Positions 1-5,491 of a stretch of 5,491 bases of DNA are shown piece after piece (position 1 is the stretch's first letter; each line of letters opens with the position of its first letter). A program made the translations under genes and the position numbers. Under the pieces are notes generated by a model. The model worked only from the letters and a program-made list of their open reading frames with translations. It was not told the origin of the DNA and made no database searches. This stretch comes from Clostridiales bacterium UBA8960 (GTDB lineage Bacteria; Bacillota; Clostridia; Peptostreptococcales; Acidaminobacteraceae), in assembly GCA_003482695.1 (NCBI GenBank), contig DMYC01000385.1:1-5491 (forward strand). The letters run 5' to 3'.

Positions 1-728
1 TGCCGCCAAAGTACCATCACGAAATGGCGCTCAAAATCATCGATGCGGGCAAACATATCTTATGTGAAAAACCACTTGCAAATTCTGTCATTGAAGCTGA
101 AAACATGTTTAATGCCGTTAAGGATAAGCCGATCGTGAATGCTATGAATTTTCCTCTGAACTACACGTCTGCATACGATAAAATCAGCAAAATGCTTGAT
201 TCTGGTGAGCTCGGCGTCATTATGGGCATGGAAATTCACGGGATATTTCCAAATTGGCCACGACTTTGGCAAGTCAACCCCTGGATTGATTCTAAAGATC
301 AGGGAGGATTCACACGAGAGGTGTTTACACACTTTATCCAGCTTGTTTTACATCTGTTTGGACCGATTGAAGTTTTGTCGAGCTTTCCGCGTTATGTGGA
401 CGATGAACATTCAGAAATCAGTCTAATCGCAACGGGACGCGTGGATGGACAATACCCGATTTTGTTTAATGGACTTTCAGGTGTGGGTCACCAAGAAGAT
501 ATCAAGCTTAAAATTTATGGCACATTAGGGACTGTTGAGCTGGTAAACTGGAGAGATCTTTACATGACGGATTCGAGTAAACGCACACAGATTGCACTCG
601 AAGATTTAGACGCTTCACTGAGGCTCATCGACGCCTTGTATGTTAAAATAGTCGGAGGAACGTCTAAAGTGGTGGATTTCGAATCAGGGCTCGAGACGGT
701 AGAAGTCGTAGAAAGATTGTTAAAGTGA
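1..728 (+). CDS. Gfo/Idh/MocA-family NAD(P)-dependent oxidoreductase, 3' part (5' truncated by window edge)
   Basis: This is the C-terminal part of a probable NAD(P)-dependent sugar or cyclitol dehydrogenase. The reading frame is open from base 3, upstream of the first ATG at 24, and the residues before that ATG (PPKYHHE) fit the family, so the gene enters from the left. The start, and probably about 80-90 residues of Rossmann fold with the dinucleotide-binding glycines, are missing. The family's Glu-Lys-Pro signature is at 66-74, after a 'GKHILC' strand; its lysine normally contacts cofactor and substrate. The C-terminal alpha/beta domain follows, with a GG-x7-H segment at 303-332. The histidine (codon 330) that usually acts in catalysis is kept, but the acidic residue four before it is Glu, and the Asp usual three after it is Gln. 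The stop TGA at 726-728 lies eight bases before the next gene, which suggests one operon. The family call is firm from the EKP context; the substrate is unknown. Confidence 0.9.
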   Translation, partial: PPKYHHEMALKIIDAGKHILCEKPLANSVIEAENMFNAVKDKPIVNAMNFPLNYTSAYDKISKMLDSGELGVIMGMEIHGIFPNWPRLWQVNPWIDSKDQGGFTREVFTHFIQLVLHLFGPIEVLSSFPRYVDDEHSEISLIATGRVDGQYPILFNGLSGVGHQEDIKLKIYGTLGTVELVNWRDLYMTDSSKRTQIALEDLDASLRLIDALYVKIVGGTSKVVDFESGLETVEVVERLLK

Positions 729-732
729 GGTG
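723..732 (+). promoter_or_regulatory. Ribosome binding site of the GNAT gene, overlapping the upstream stop codon
   Basis: The purine-rich AAGTGAGGTG includes the TGA stop of the oxidoreductase, so translation of the two genes is probably coupled. It serves the ATG at 737 (4 bases spacing) or the in-frame ATG at 743 (10 bases). An ATG at 733 is out of frame and is not the start. Confidence 0.6.
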
Positions 733-736
733 ATGC

Positions 737-1834
737 ATGACGATGAAAGAAACAGAGGACAAAATTAAAGTCATCGAAAGGGTAAAGAAAAGCAAGTTAG
801 TACCGCATAATGTAATCGGTATAATAGAGAACACAGATGACAAAATGCATTTCGATGAAACGACGGGTTCGGTTTGGGTCGAACATGGTTATTTCAATTA
901 TGTGACGGGTGACCATGATGTGATATGTGGACATCTTCAGTCGCGTGAGGATGGCTTCTATGGCTTTTCTGCAGTTGAAGGTGAACTTGCAAAGGCCATC
1001 TACAAAGACCATTTTTTACACTGGTGTGAACCGACTGAACGGTATGTATATGGTCAACACAGTGTCGATATAGATGCTTTGCTTAAAGATTGCCCTTATG
1101 AAATCGTAAATGTGCCCATGGGTGAAGCGCAAGGCATCGATGACCGTTATGAGTATCAGCAAGAGGGATCGCTTGAACGCTTCAAAGACGCCATCTTGAA
1201 TCGACCTACATCAGCCATTTATCTGGATGGTGAACTGGCTAGCTATGTGCTTGTTCACGAAGACCATTCAATAGGTTATATGTTCACGCTTGATAAATTT
1301 AGGCACAAAGGCCTTGGCTATTGGGTGACTTTGGACATTTTGAATAAAATGACAGCAAGAGGTTTAACGGCGTTTGTCGAAATTACGATGAAGAATTTCA
1401 AGTCGCAAGGTTTAGCGACAAAAACCGGATTTGTCAAAGAGGCTTATACGCCATGGTTCGGCATAATCAAAGGTTTCCCGGATTGGTTTAACACGTGGAA
1501 TCCGATCGATGGAGAATCTTTTATTTTCACGTCGCTTGCCCAACTAAGATTTAAGGATCATCTCTCGTGGCAGGGTGACGAAATTCAGTTCGTGAAAAAA
1601 GAGGATGCATATTTGGCGATATCTAAAGGAGATGCGGGTATGATGCGCTTTTCATTGACACCAGAAGCATCAAAAGAAGCGTATGTCCTTAAGCGCTCAG
1701 AGGGCTGTAGACATACGCTACTTGAAATTTTATCGGCAATAGCCATGTTCTTTCCCGAACAAAACGCCTCATTGGTGATGCCTTACGATTTGAGTTTAGA
1801 GGGGCGTATCGGCGGTTTTTGGATCAAAAGATGA
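737..1834 (+). CDS. GNAT-family N-acyltransferase (FR47/GLYAT-like), substrate unknown
   Basis: This is a 365-residue predicted cytoplasmic acyl-CoA-dependent transferase. The GNAT core is at about residues 120-260. A beta-strand (SIGYMFTL, 178-185) leads into the acyl-CoA pyrophosphate loop R189-H-K-G-L-G194. A helix follows, then a strand, an 'N-x-x-S-Q-G-L' turn and 'KTGF', the order seen in FR47-like and glycine-N-acyltransferase-like enzymes. The first ~110 residues begin with a 'LVPHNVIGII' segment that vaguely recalls the N-terminal half of GLYAT proteins. About 95 residues after the core are not recognised. No signal peptide or membrane segment is seen. At 365 residues it is about twice the usual single-domain GNAT, so one flanking region may be a degenerate second fold. 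It starts eight bases after the oxidoreductase and probably shares its transcript. ATG 737 is taken as the start; ATG 743 fits the Shine-Dalgarno as well and removes only two residues. The 3' end overlaps the convergent membrane-protein gene by 11 bp. GNAT membership is fairly sure; the acceptor cannot be inferred. Confidence 0.8.
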   Translation: MTMKETEDKIKVIERVKKSKLVPHNVIGIIENTDDKMHFDETTGSVWVEHGYFNYVTGDHDVICGHLQSREDGFYGFSAVEGELAKAIYKDHFLHWCEPTERYVYGQHSVDIDALLKDCPYEIVNVPMGEAQGIDDRYEYQQEGSLERFKDAILNRPTSAIYLDGELASYVLVHEDHSIGYMFTLDKFRHKGLGYWVTLDILNKMTARGLTAFVEITMKNFKSQGLATKTGFVKEAYTPWFGIIKGFPDWFNTWNPIDGESFIFTSLAQLRFKDHLSWQGDEIQFVKKEDAYLAISKGDAGMMRFSLTPEASKEAYVLKRSEGCRHTLLEILSAIAMFFPEQNASLVMPYDLSLEGRIGGFWIKR

Positions 1835-2753
1835 TGAGATGCATCATGCCTCGAAAGAGAATGCCTAAAGCGGCACCGAAGATCGCAGGTTTGACGACTT
1901 TTGCCACACGTGGTCCGGTAGCGACGAAGATGGCGAGGCCTACCGGATCAAGTGGGTTGAGTGTGAATCCCGCGACGCGGTTGAGCTCTGTTGCAGTCAT
2001 AAGGCCGTCTTTCATAAGGTCGAGTATGATGGCCATCATGGCTGTTCCGCCTGCGATGAATTTGGTGACGATGGGAAGTACAGCGATGGCTGGGATGCCA
2101 ACGAGTGTAAGGACAGGTCCAAATACTTGTTCGAGAAGGACGATGACGCCTGTCGCTTTAAAAATGTTCACAAAGAAAACGGCGATAATCAGTGGTGGAA
2201 TGGACTTCAGGACGATATTAAGACCTGATTCTCCCCCTTCAAACAATAGGGGAATCAGTTTTTTGCTTTGTTCGACTTTTTGAGTCAAAGGGGTGTAGGC
2301 CGCTCGTGCGTGATGTCCCCCGGCAGCTTTAAATGAGATAAAACTGGCGATGAGGCCACTGATTAGTGATGTGGCCATGCTTACTGGAAGGTTTAAGCCA
2401 ACTGCAGCGAGTGGAAAGGCGGCATTGGCTTGTGCCATGACGAGTATTGCAGCGAGCGTTGCGGCAACACCTGCGTCGCTAATGGTTTCGTCATTATCGA
2501 TGATTTTCAGTGTTGCAACCGGTGCAGCAAAACTTATCAAAAGGATTTGAAGGATGGCAAATACGCCAAGTCCCGGCAATCCGAACAAGATAAGAAGCGG
2601 TGCGAAGCCCTTTGCGACAAAGTTGAGGATATTCTTTTTATCTAGGACGTTCATAATTGCCATCATGATGACCATGATCGGCAGAAGTACATATAGGGAT
2701 AACTCGATTCCGGTCTTTCCAGAGTCGAGCATGAGCTGGATAAATGTTTGCAT
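1824..2753 (-). CDS. Nucleoside-recognition (Gate) domain membrane protein with two Gate-like halves
   Basis: This is a 309-residue, very hydrophobic polytopic membrane protein with about eight or nine likely membrane segments (roughly residues 18-37, 52-79, 95-117, 122-141, 185-205, 208-230, 232-247, 268-283 and 286-306). The protein looks like two related halves. Each has a long hydrophobic helix, a 'G-L/I-P' turn (GLP 58-60; GIP 219-221), a polar break and a small-residue-rich helix. They are joined by a basic hydrophilic loop at about 142-170 (KAAGGHHAR, then a QKVEQSKK segment). This resembles the nucleoside-recognition/Gate family, which includes the sporulation proteins SpmA and SpmB and the YjiG/YjiH type. 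Those are usually two shorter proteins, so this may be a fused pair. Substrate and direction of transport are unknown. The frame is open up to 2900, but the start is placed at 2753: an AACGAGG ribosome site lies five bases upstream, and the extra residues would run through the promoter and into the GTPase gene. It is transcribed divergently from the GTPase fusion and convergently with the GNAT gene. Confidence 0.8.
   Translation of the reverse strand: MQTFIQLMLDSGKTGIELSLYVLLPIMVIMMAIMNVLDKKNILNFVAKGFAPLLILFGLPGLGVFAILQILLISFAAPVATLKIIDNDETISDAGVAATLAAILVMAQANAAFPLAAVGLNLPVSMATSLISGLIASFISFKAAGGHHARAAYTPLTQKVEQSKKLIPLLFEGGESGLNIVLKSIPPLIIAVFFVNIFKATGVIVLLEQVFGPVLTLVGIPAIAVLPIVTKFIAGGTAMMAIILDLMKDGLMTATELNRVAGFTLNPLDPVGLAIFVATGPRVAKVVKPAIFGAALGILFRGMMHLIIF
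2225..2264 (+). terminator. Candidate intrinsic terminator on the + strand, inside (antisense to) the membrane-protein gene
   Basis: CTGATT (2225-2230) pairs with AATCAG (2253-2258), and CCCCT (2234-2238) pairs with AGGGG (2248-2252). This leaves a short bulge on the left arm and a nine-base loop. Six T residues (2259-2264) follow directly, then GCTTT. This is the form of a rho-independent terminator for + strand transcripts, about 390 bases past the GNAT stop. The gene between is coding on the other strand, so the hairpin may be chance, but no better terminator lies closer to 1834. Confidence 0.35.
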
Positions 2754-2756
2754 ATA

Positions 2757-2765
2757 GACCTCGTT
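2757..2765 (-). promoter_or_regulatory. Ribosome binding site deciding the start of the Gate protein
   Basis: Read on the minus strand this is AACGAGGTC, with the GAGG core five to six bases before the ATG at 2753. It supports that ATG over the upstream in-frame ATG at 2900, which lies inside the divergent gene. Confidence 0.65.
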
Positions 2766-2766
2766 C

Positions 2767-2794
2767 TTGATTATTTTATTAGTTCCATTATAAT
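2767..2794 (+). promoter_or_regulatory. Sigma-A-type promoter of the GTPase-nuclease gene
   Basis: A -35 box TTGATT (2767-2772; four of six consensus bases) and a perfect -10 box TATAAT (2789-2794) are separated by 16 bases. Transcription would start near 2800-2802, giving a leader of only about 30 bases. That is too short for the leader-peptide attenuator known upstream of acquired tet(M) genes. Confidence 0.7.
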
Positions 2795-2798
2795 GGAA
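2783..2798. repeat. Perfect 16-bp palindrome over the -10 region, possible operator
   Basis: TTCCATTATAATGGAA equals its own reverse complement, with no spacer. It is centred between 2790 and 2791 in the divergent intergenic region and contains the TATAAT box of both strands. A homodimeric repressor bound here would block both promoters. The dyad could also arise simply from two back-to-back TATAAT boxes, but the flanking TTCC/GGAA symmetry goes beyond what that requires. Confidence 0.6.
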
Positions 2799-2814
2799 AA
2801 TACAGTTATGTACA
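2787..2814 (-). promoter_or_regulatory. Probable promoter of the Gate protein gene, sharing the palindromic -10 region
   Basis: On the minus strand a perfect TATAAT (complement of 2787-2792) is preceded, after 16 bases, by TGTACA (complement of 2809-2814), which matches the -35 consensus at four of six positions. The start would lie near 2780, about 27 bases before the ATG at 2753. The -35 box is weaker than that of the opposite promoter. Confidence 0.5.
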
Positions 2815-2817
2815 GAC

Positions 2818-2823
2818 AAAGGG
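2818..2823 (+). promoter_or_regulatory. Ribosome binding site deciding the start of the GTPase-nuclease fusion
   Basis: AAAGGG lies nine bases before the ATG at 2833, a usual distance. It directly abuts the in-frame ATG at 2824, leaving no room for that codon to be used. Starting at 2833 gives an N-terminus (MKKMTVGILAHVDAGKT) of the same length and form as TetM-type proteins. Confidence 0.7.
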
Positions 2824-2832
2824 ATGATATTG

Positions 2833-5457
2833 ATGAAAAAAATGACAGTAGGCATTTTAGCACATGTAGATGCGGGGAAAACGACCTTATCCGAAAGCAT
2901 GCTTTATTTGAGTGGCAAAATAAAAAAAATGGGGCGTGTCGATAATAGGGACGCTTATTTAGATACGTATGCGCTCGAAAAGACGCGTGGAATAACGATT
3001 TTTTCGAAGCAGGCCATCTTTGAATTTAGAGACTACATGATTACGTTACTTGATACACCAGGACACGTGGATTTTTCTGCTGAAATGGAGCGTACACTTA
3101 GGGTGCTCGATTATGCCATTTTGGTAGTGAGCGGCGCTGATGGTGTACAAGGTCATACAAGAACATTATGGCGTTTGCTTGAAATATATGATATCCCCGT
3201 TTTCATTTTCGTGAATAAAATGGATCAGCCCGGTACAGAACAAAGTGTGGTCATGCATCGATTAAAAAGTGAACTCGCACAGGAATGTGTGGATTTTGGT
3301 ACCCCAGAACTGGATGTTTTTTATGATGCGCTTGCGATGTGCGATGAGAAGATGATGGTGTCTTATATTGAAACACATACAATTGGCTCTTCACTTATTG
3401 AAGATTCAATTAAGCGGCGCAAGGTATTTCCTTGTTATTTTGGGTCAGCGCTAAAAGTGGATGGGGTTGAGGCGTTTATGAATGGGCTGGCAGAATTTTT
3501 GGTGCCCCCGACTTACCCTGATTCTTTTGGAGCGAGGGTTTTTAAAATCGCCAGAGATGAGTCTGGTACCCGTTTGACGCATATGAAAATAACAGGTGGC
3601 ACTTTAAAGGTCAAAGATGTATTGAAAGGCCGTTCGTGGGAAGAGAAAGTGAATCAAATCCGCGTGTACTCAGGGACGAAGTATGAAGCGGTTAACGAGG
3701 TTTCCGCAGGAGCCGTGTGTGCTGTAACAGGTCTGAGCCGCTCGATGCCATGGGAGGGGCTAGGATTTGAAGAAGGCCCATCTGAGCCGATTTTAGAACC
3801 TGTCTTATCGTTTTTGGTGATTTTACCGAAGGGGCAAGACGCGAGGTTGATGATGCCGAAGCTCAGCCAACTTGAAGAGGAGGAGCCTGAGTTCAAGTTT
3901 AAATGGGATGAGCGTTTTCAGGAAATTCACGTTCAGATTATGGGTGAGGTTCAGCTTGAAATTTTGGCAAGTCTATTGGCTGAGCGTTTTGGTGTGGATG
4001 TGACTTTTGGTGAAGGTTCAATCGTCTACAAAGAGACGATTTCAGATAAGGCATATGGTGTGGGTCATTTTGAACCGCTTAGACATTATGCGGAGGTTCA
4101 TTTGCTTTTAGAGCCCGGCGAACCTGGAAGCGGTCTCCAATTTGCTACGGAATGTCGGGAAGAAATACTGGGGAAAAATTGGCAAAATTTAGTTTTGACC
4201 CATTTGCGTGAAAAAGATCATGTTGGCGTTTTGACGGGTGCTGTATTGACGGATATGCGCATTACTTTGGTTGCAGGGAAAGGGCACAATAAACATACGG
4301 TGGGTGGCGATTTTAGAGAAGCGACTTTTAGAGCGGTTCGCCAAGGGCTTATGGAGGCGACATCTGTATTGCTTGAGCCTTATTATGCTTTTCAACTCGA
4401 GTTGCCGACGATTTTGGTTGGTAGGGCGATGACAGATGTCGAAAAAATGCATGGTGTTTGCGAAATTTTAGAGAGCAGAGACGATTTTACGACACTAAAG
4501 GGGAATTGTCCTGTTGCCACGATGCGCAATTATCAACTCGATGTCGTCGCATTTACTAAAGGTCAAGGGCGGCTTTATACTTCTTTGAATGGATATGGAC
4601 TTTGTCATAATGCTTGTGAGGTTGTGGAAAAATCAGGGTATCATCCAGATCGAGATGTTGATAATCCCTCAGATTCAATATTTTGTACACAGGGTTCAGG
4701 CTATGTCGTCCCTTGGTATGAAGTCAAATCGCAAATGCATGTTGAGCAGCATTTGAAAGAGGCTCCCCAGAGTAACGAGGAGGGGGAAATGCCATATGAG
4801 CCAATGGCTGGTGACAAGTGGCTGAGTTTAGAAGAGATTGATCAAATCGTCAACAGTACTTACAATGCGAATCAAGGCAAAAAAACCGTATGGACGAAAC
4901 ATAAGTCAGCAAGAGAAAGTTATTATGAGTCGTCTCGCTACGTTGCAAAACCAAAAGCGACTCAGAAAGCGTATTTGCTAGTTGATGGTTACAACATCAT
5001 CTTTGCATGGCCAGAACTCAAAGCGCTTGCCGAAGACAATATGGATGGTGCAAAAGCGAAGTTGCTCGATATACTGAGCAATTATCAGGGCATCAAAAGA
5101 TGTGAAGTGGTGGTTGTTTTTGATGCCTATAAGGTAGAAGGCCGCCGAGAGGAAGTCGTTAAATATCACAACATCTATCTCGTCTATACGAGCGAGGCTC
5201 AAACGGCCGATCATTATATCGAGAAATTTGCTCATATGAATCGGGATATATATGAAGTCACTGTTGCAACGTCCGATGGCCTTCAACAGATGATTATTAG
5301 AGGTGCTGGAGCAAGTCTGCTGTCCGCACGTGAACTGAAAGAGGTCGTGGAAAAAGCAAACAACCTGATGCGTGAAGATTTGGCCCGAGAGGGTCAACAG
5401 CGCGTGAGTAAGCTTGAAGATGTGTTGCCTTCTGAAGTTATAAAAAAATTGAAATAA
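2833..5457 (+). CDS. TetM/EF-G-like ribosomal GTPase fused to a C-terminal Rae1/YacP-type NYN endonuclease domain
   Basis: This 874-residue soluble protein combines two ribosome-directed modules. Residues 1-636 have the TetM/EF-G layout. The G domain carries G1 AHVDAGKT (10-17), G2 RGITI (52-56), G3 DTPGH with catalytic His78, G4 NKMD (128-131) and G5 SAL (205-207). Domain II starts near 233, domain III near 320, domain IV is about 405-515 and domain V runs to about 636. TetM itself ends at 639. A polar linker (637-710) contains an acidic stretch, then basic and tyrosine-rich segments. Residues 713-845 match YacP/Rae1, the B. subtilis endonuclease that cuts mRNA in the ribosomal A site. The expected motifs are VDGYN (717-721), VVFDAY (D764), TADHYIEK (D793, E797), ATSD (812-815) and SARELK. 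The domain IV tip reads GKGHNKHTVGGDF (482-494) where TetM has its YSPVS loop, so tetracycline protection is doubtful. A role in clearing stalled ribosomes by mRNA cleavage is inference. The gene has its own promoter and no co-directional neighbour in the window. The domain calls are sure; the cellular role is not. Confidence 0.93.
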   Translation: MKKMTVGILAHVDAGKTTLSESMLYLSGKIKKMGRVDNRDAYLDTYALEKTRGITIFSKQAIFEFRDYMITLLDTPGHVDFSAEMERTLRVLDYAILVVSGADGVQGHTRTLWRLLEIYDIPVFIFVNKMDQPGTEQSVVMHRLKSELAQECVDFGTPELDVFYDALAMCDEKMMVSYIETHTIGSSLIEDSIKRRKVFPCYFGSALKVDGVEAFMNGLAEFLVPPTYPDSFGARVFKIARDESGTRLTHMKITGGTLKVKDVLKGRSWEEKVNQIRVYSGTKYEAVNEVSAGAVCAVTGLSRSMPWEGLGFEEGPSEPILEPVLSFLVILPKGQDARLMMPKLSQLEEEEPEFKFKWDERFQEIHVQIMGEVQLEILASLLAERFGVDVTFGEGSIVYKETISDKAYGVGHFEPLRHYAEVHLLLEPGEPGSGLQFATECREEILGKNWQNLVLTHLREKDHVGVLTGAVLTDMRITLVAGKGHNKHTVGGDFREATFRAVRQGLMEATSVLLEPYYAFQLELPTILVGRAMTDVEKMHGVCEILESRDDFTTLKGNCPVATMRNYQLDVVAFTKGQGRLYTSLNGYGLCHNACEVVEKSGYHPDRDVDNPSDSIFCTQGSGYVVPWYEVKSQMHVEQHLKEAPQSNEEGEMPYEPMAGDKWLSLEEIDQIVNSTYNANQGKKTVWTKHKSARESYYESSRYVAKPKATQKAYLLVDGYNIIFAWPELKALAEDNMDGAKAKLLDILSNYQGIKRCEVVVVFDAYKVEGRREEVVKYHNIYLVYTSEAQTADHYIEKFAHMNRDIYEVTVATSDGLQQMIIRGAGASLLSARELKEVVEKANNLMREDLAREGQQRVSKLEDVLPSEVIKKLK

Positions 5458-5468
5458 TCAAAGAAATG

Positions 5469-5491
5469 ATCAAGGGGTCGGACCCCTTGAT
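5469..5491. repeat. Perfect inverted repeat after the fusion gene, possible REP-like element or terminator stem
   Basis: The arm ATCAAGGGGTC (5469-5479), one central G, and the exact reverse complement (5481-5491) begin 11 bases after the stop codon. As RNA it would form about ten pairs with a three-base loop. The window ends at the last paired base, so neither a following T-tract nor a longer stem can be judged. Short GGGGTC-n-GACCCC palindromes are, from memory, often dispersed repeats in bacterial genomes, some linked to REP-associated Y1 transposases. No transposase is visible here. Confidence 0.6.

Noticed and set aside
1831..1847. Small hairpin ATGATG/CATCAT at the junction of the convergent genes
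   Set aside because: It is a six-pair AT-rich stem with no T-run on either side and lies in coding sequence. It is too weak to call a terminator.
1819..2283. 154-codon + strand open frame rich in Met, Ala, Pro and Thr
   Set aside because: It is antisense to the well-supported Gate protein, its composition is that of a shadow frame, and no ribosome site was seen before it.
2754..2832. Possible leader-peptide attenuator as found before acquired tet(M) genes
   Set aside because: The leader from the predicted start to the ATG is only about 30 bases, and it has no leader ORF and no competing hairpins.
2824..2832. ATG at 2824 as the start of the GTPase fusion
   Set aside because: It directly abuts the AAAGGG ribosome site. 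The ATG at 2833 has correct spacing and gives the TetM-like N-terminus.
2754..2900. N-terminal extension of the Gate protein up to an ATG at 2900
   Set aside because: It would run through both promoters and into the GTPase gene. A good ribosome site supports the ATG at 2753.
4978..5397. 139-codon minus-strand open frame opposite the NYN domain
   Set aside because: It is a shadow of the Rae1-like domain, whose motifs are clearly coded on the + strand. No ribosome site or family match was seen.

Overview
The window looks like chromosomal DNA of a low-to-moderate-GC Gram-positive anaerobe, most likely Bacillota of the Clostridia type. This is inferred from purine-rich Shine-Dalgarno sites, consensus TTGATT/TATAAT promoter boxes, a YacP/Rae1-type nuclease domain and a nucleoside-recognition 'Gate' membrane protein. 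No RNA gene, CRISPR array, transposase gene or phage gene was found, and the genus cannot be told from the sequence.

Layout. (1) Positions 1-728 (+) hold the 3' part of a Gfo/Idh/MocA-family oxidoreductase, cut by the left edge. (2) Positions 737-1834 (+), eight bases further on and probably in the same operon, encode a 365-residue GNAT-type acyltransferase. (3) Positions 1824-2753 (-) encode a 309-residue polytopic membrane protein with two Gate-like halves. It converges on the acyltransferase gene and overlaps it by 11 bp. (4) A 79-bp divergent intergenic region (2754-2832) carries a perfect 16-bp palindrome that supplies a TATAAT box to each strand. (5) Positions 2833-5457 (+) encode an 874-residue fusion of a TetM/EF-G-like ribosomal GTPase with a C-terminal NYN (PIN-like) domain closely resembling YacP/Rae1, the A-site mRNA endonuclease of Bacillus subtilis. 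(6) The right edge ends in a perfect 11+1+11 inverted repeat (5469-5491).

The main interest is gene 4. Its two halves belong to families that act in or near the ribosomal A site: ribosomal-protection GTPases, which displace ligands from it, and Rae1, which cleaves mRNA within it. All GTPase motifs and all the conserved acidic nuclease motifs are intact. The domain IV loop that tetracycline-protection proteins use against the drug is replaced by a different glycine/histidine-rich loop. A reasonable hypothesis is a ribosome-surveillance factor that couples GTP-dependent A-site entry to mRNA cleavage, not a plain tetracycline-resistance protein. The divergent membrane protein may share its control through the palindromic promoter. 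Genes 1 and 2 look like an unrelated metabolic operon whose substrate is unknown.
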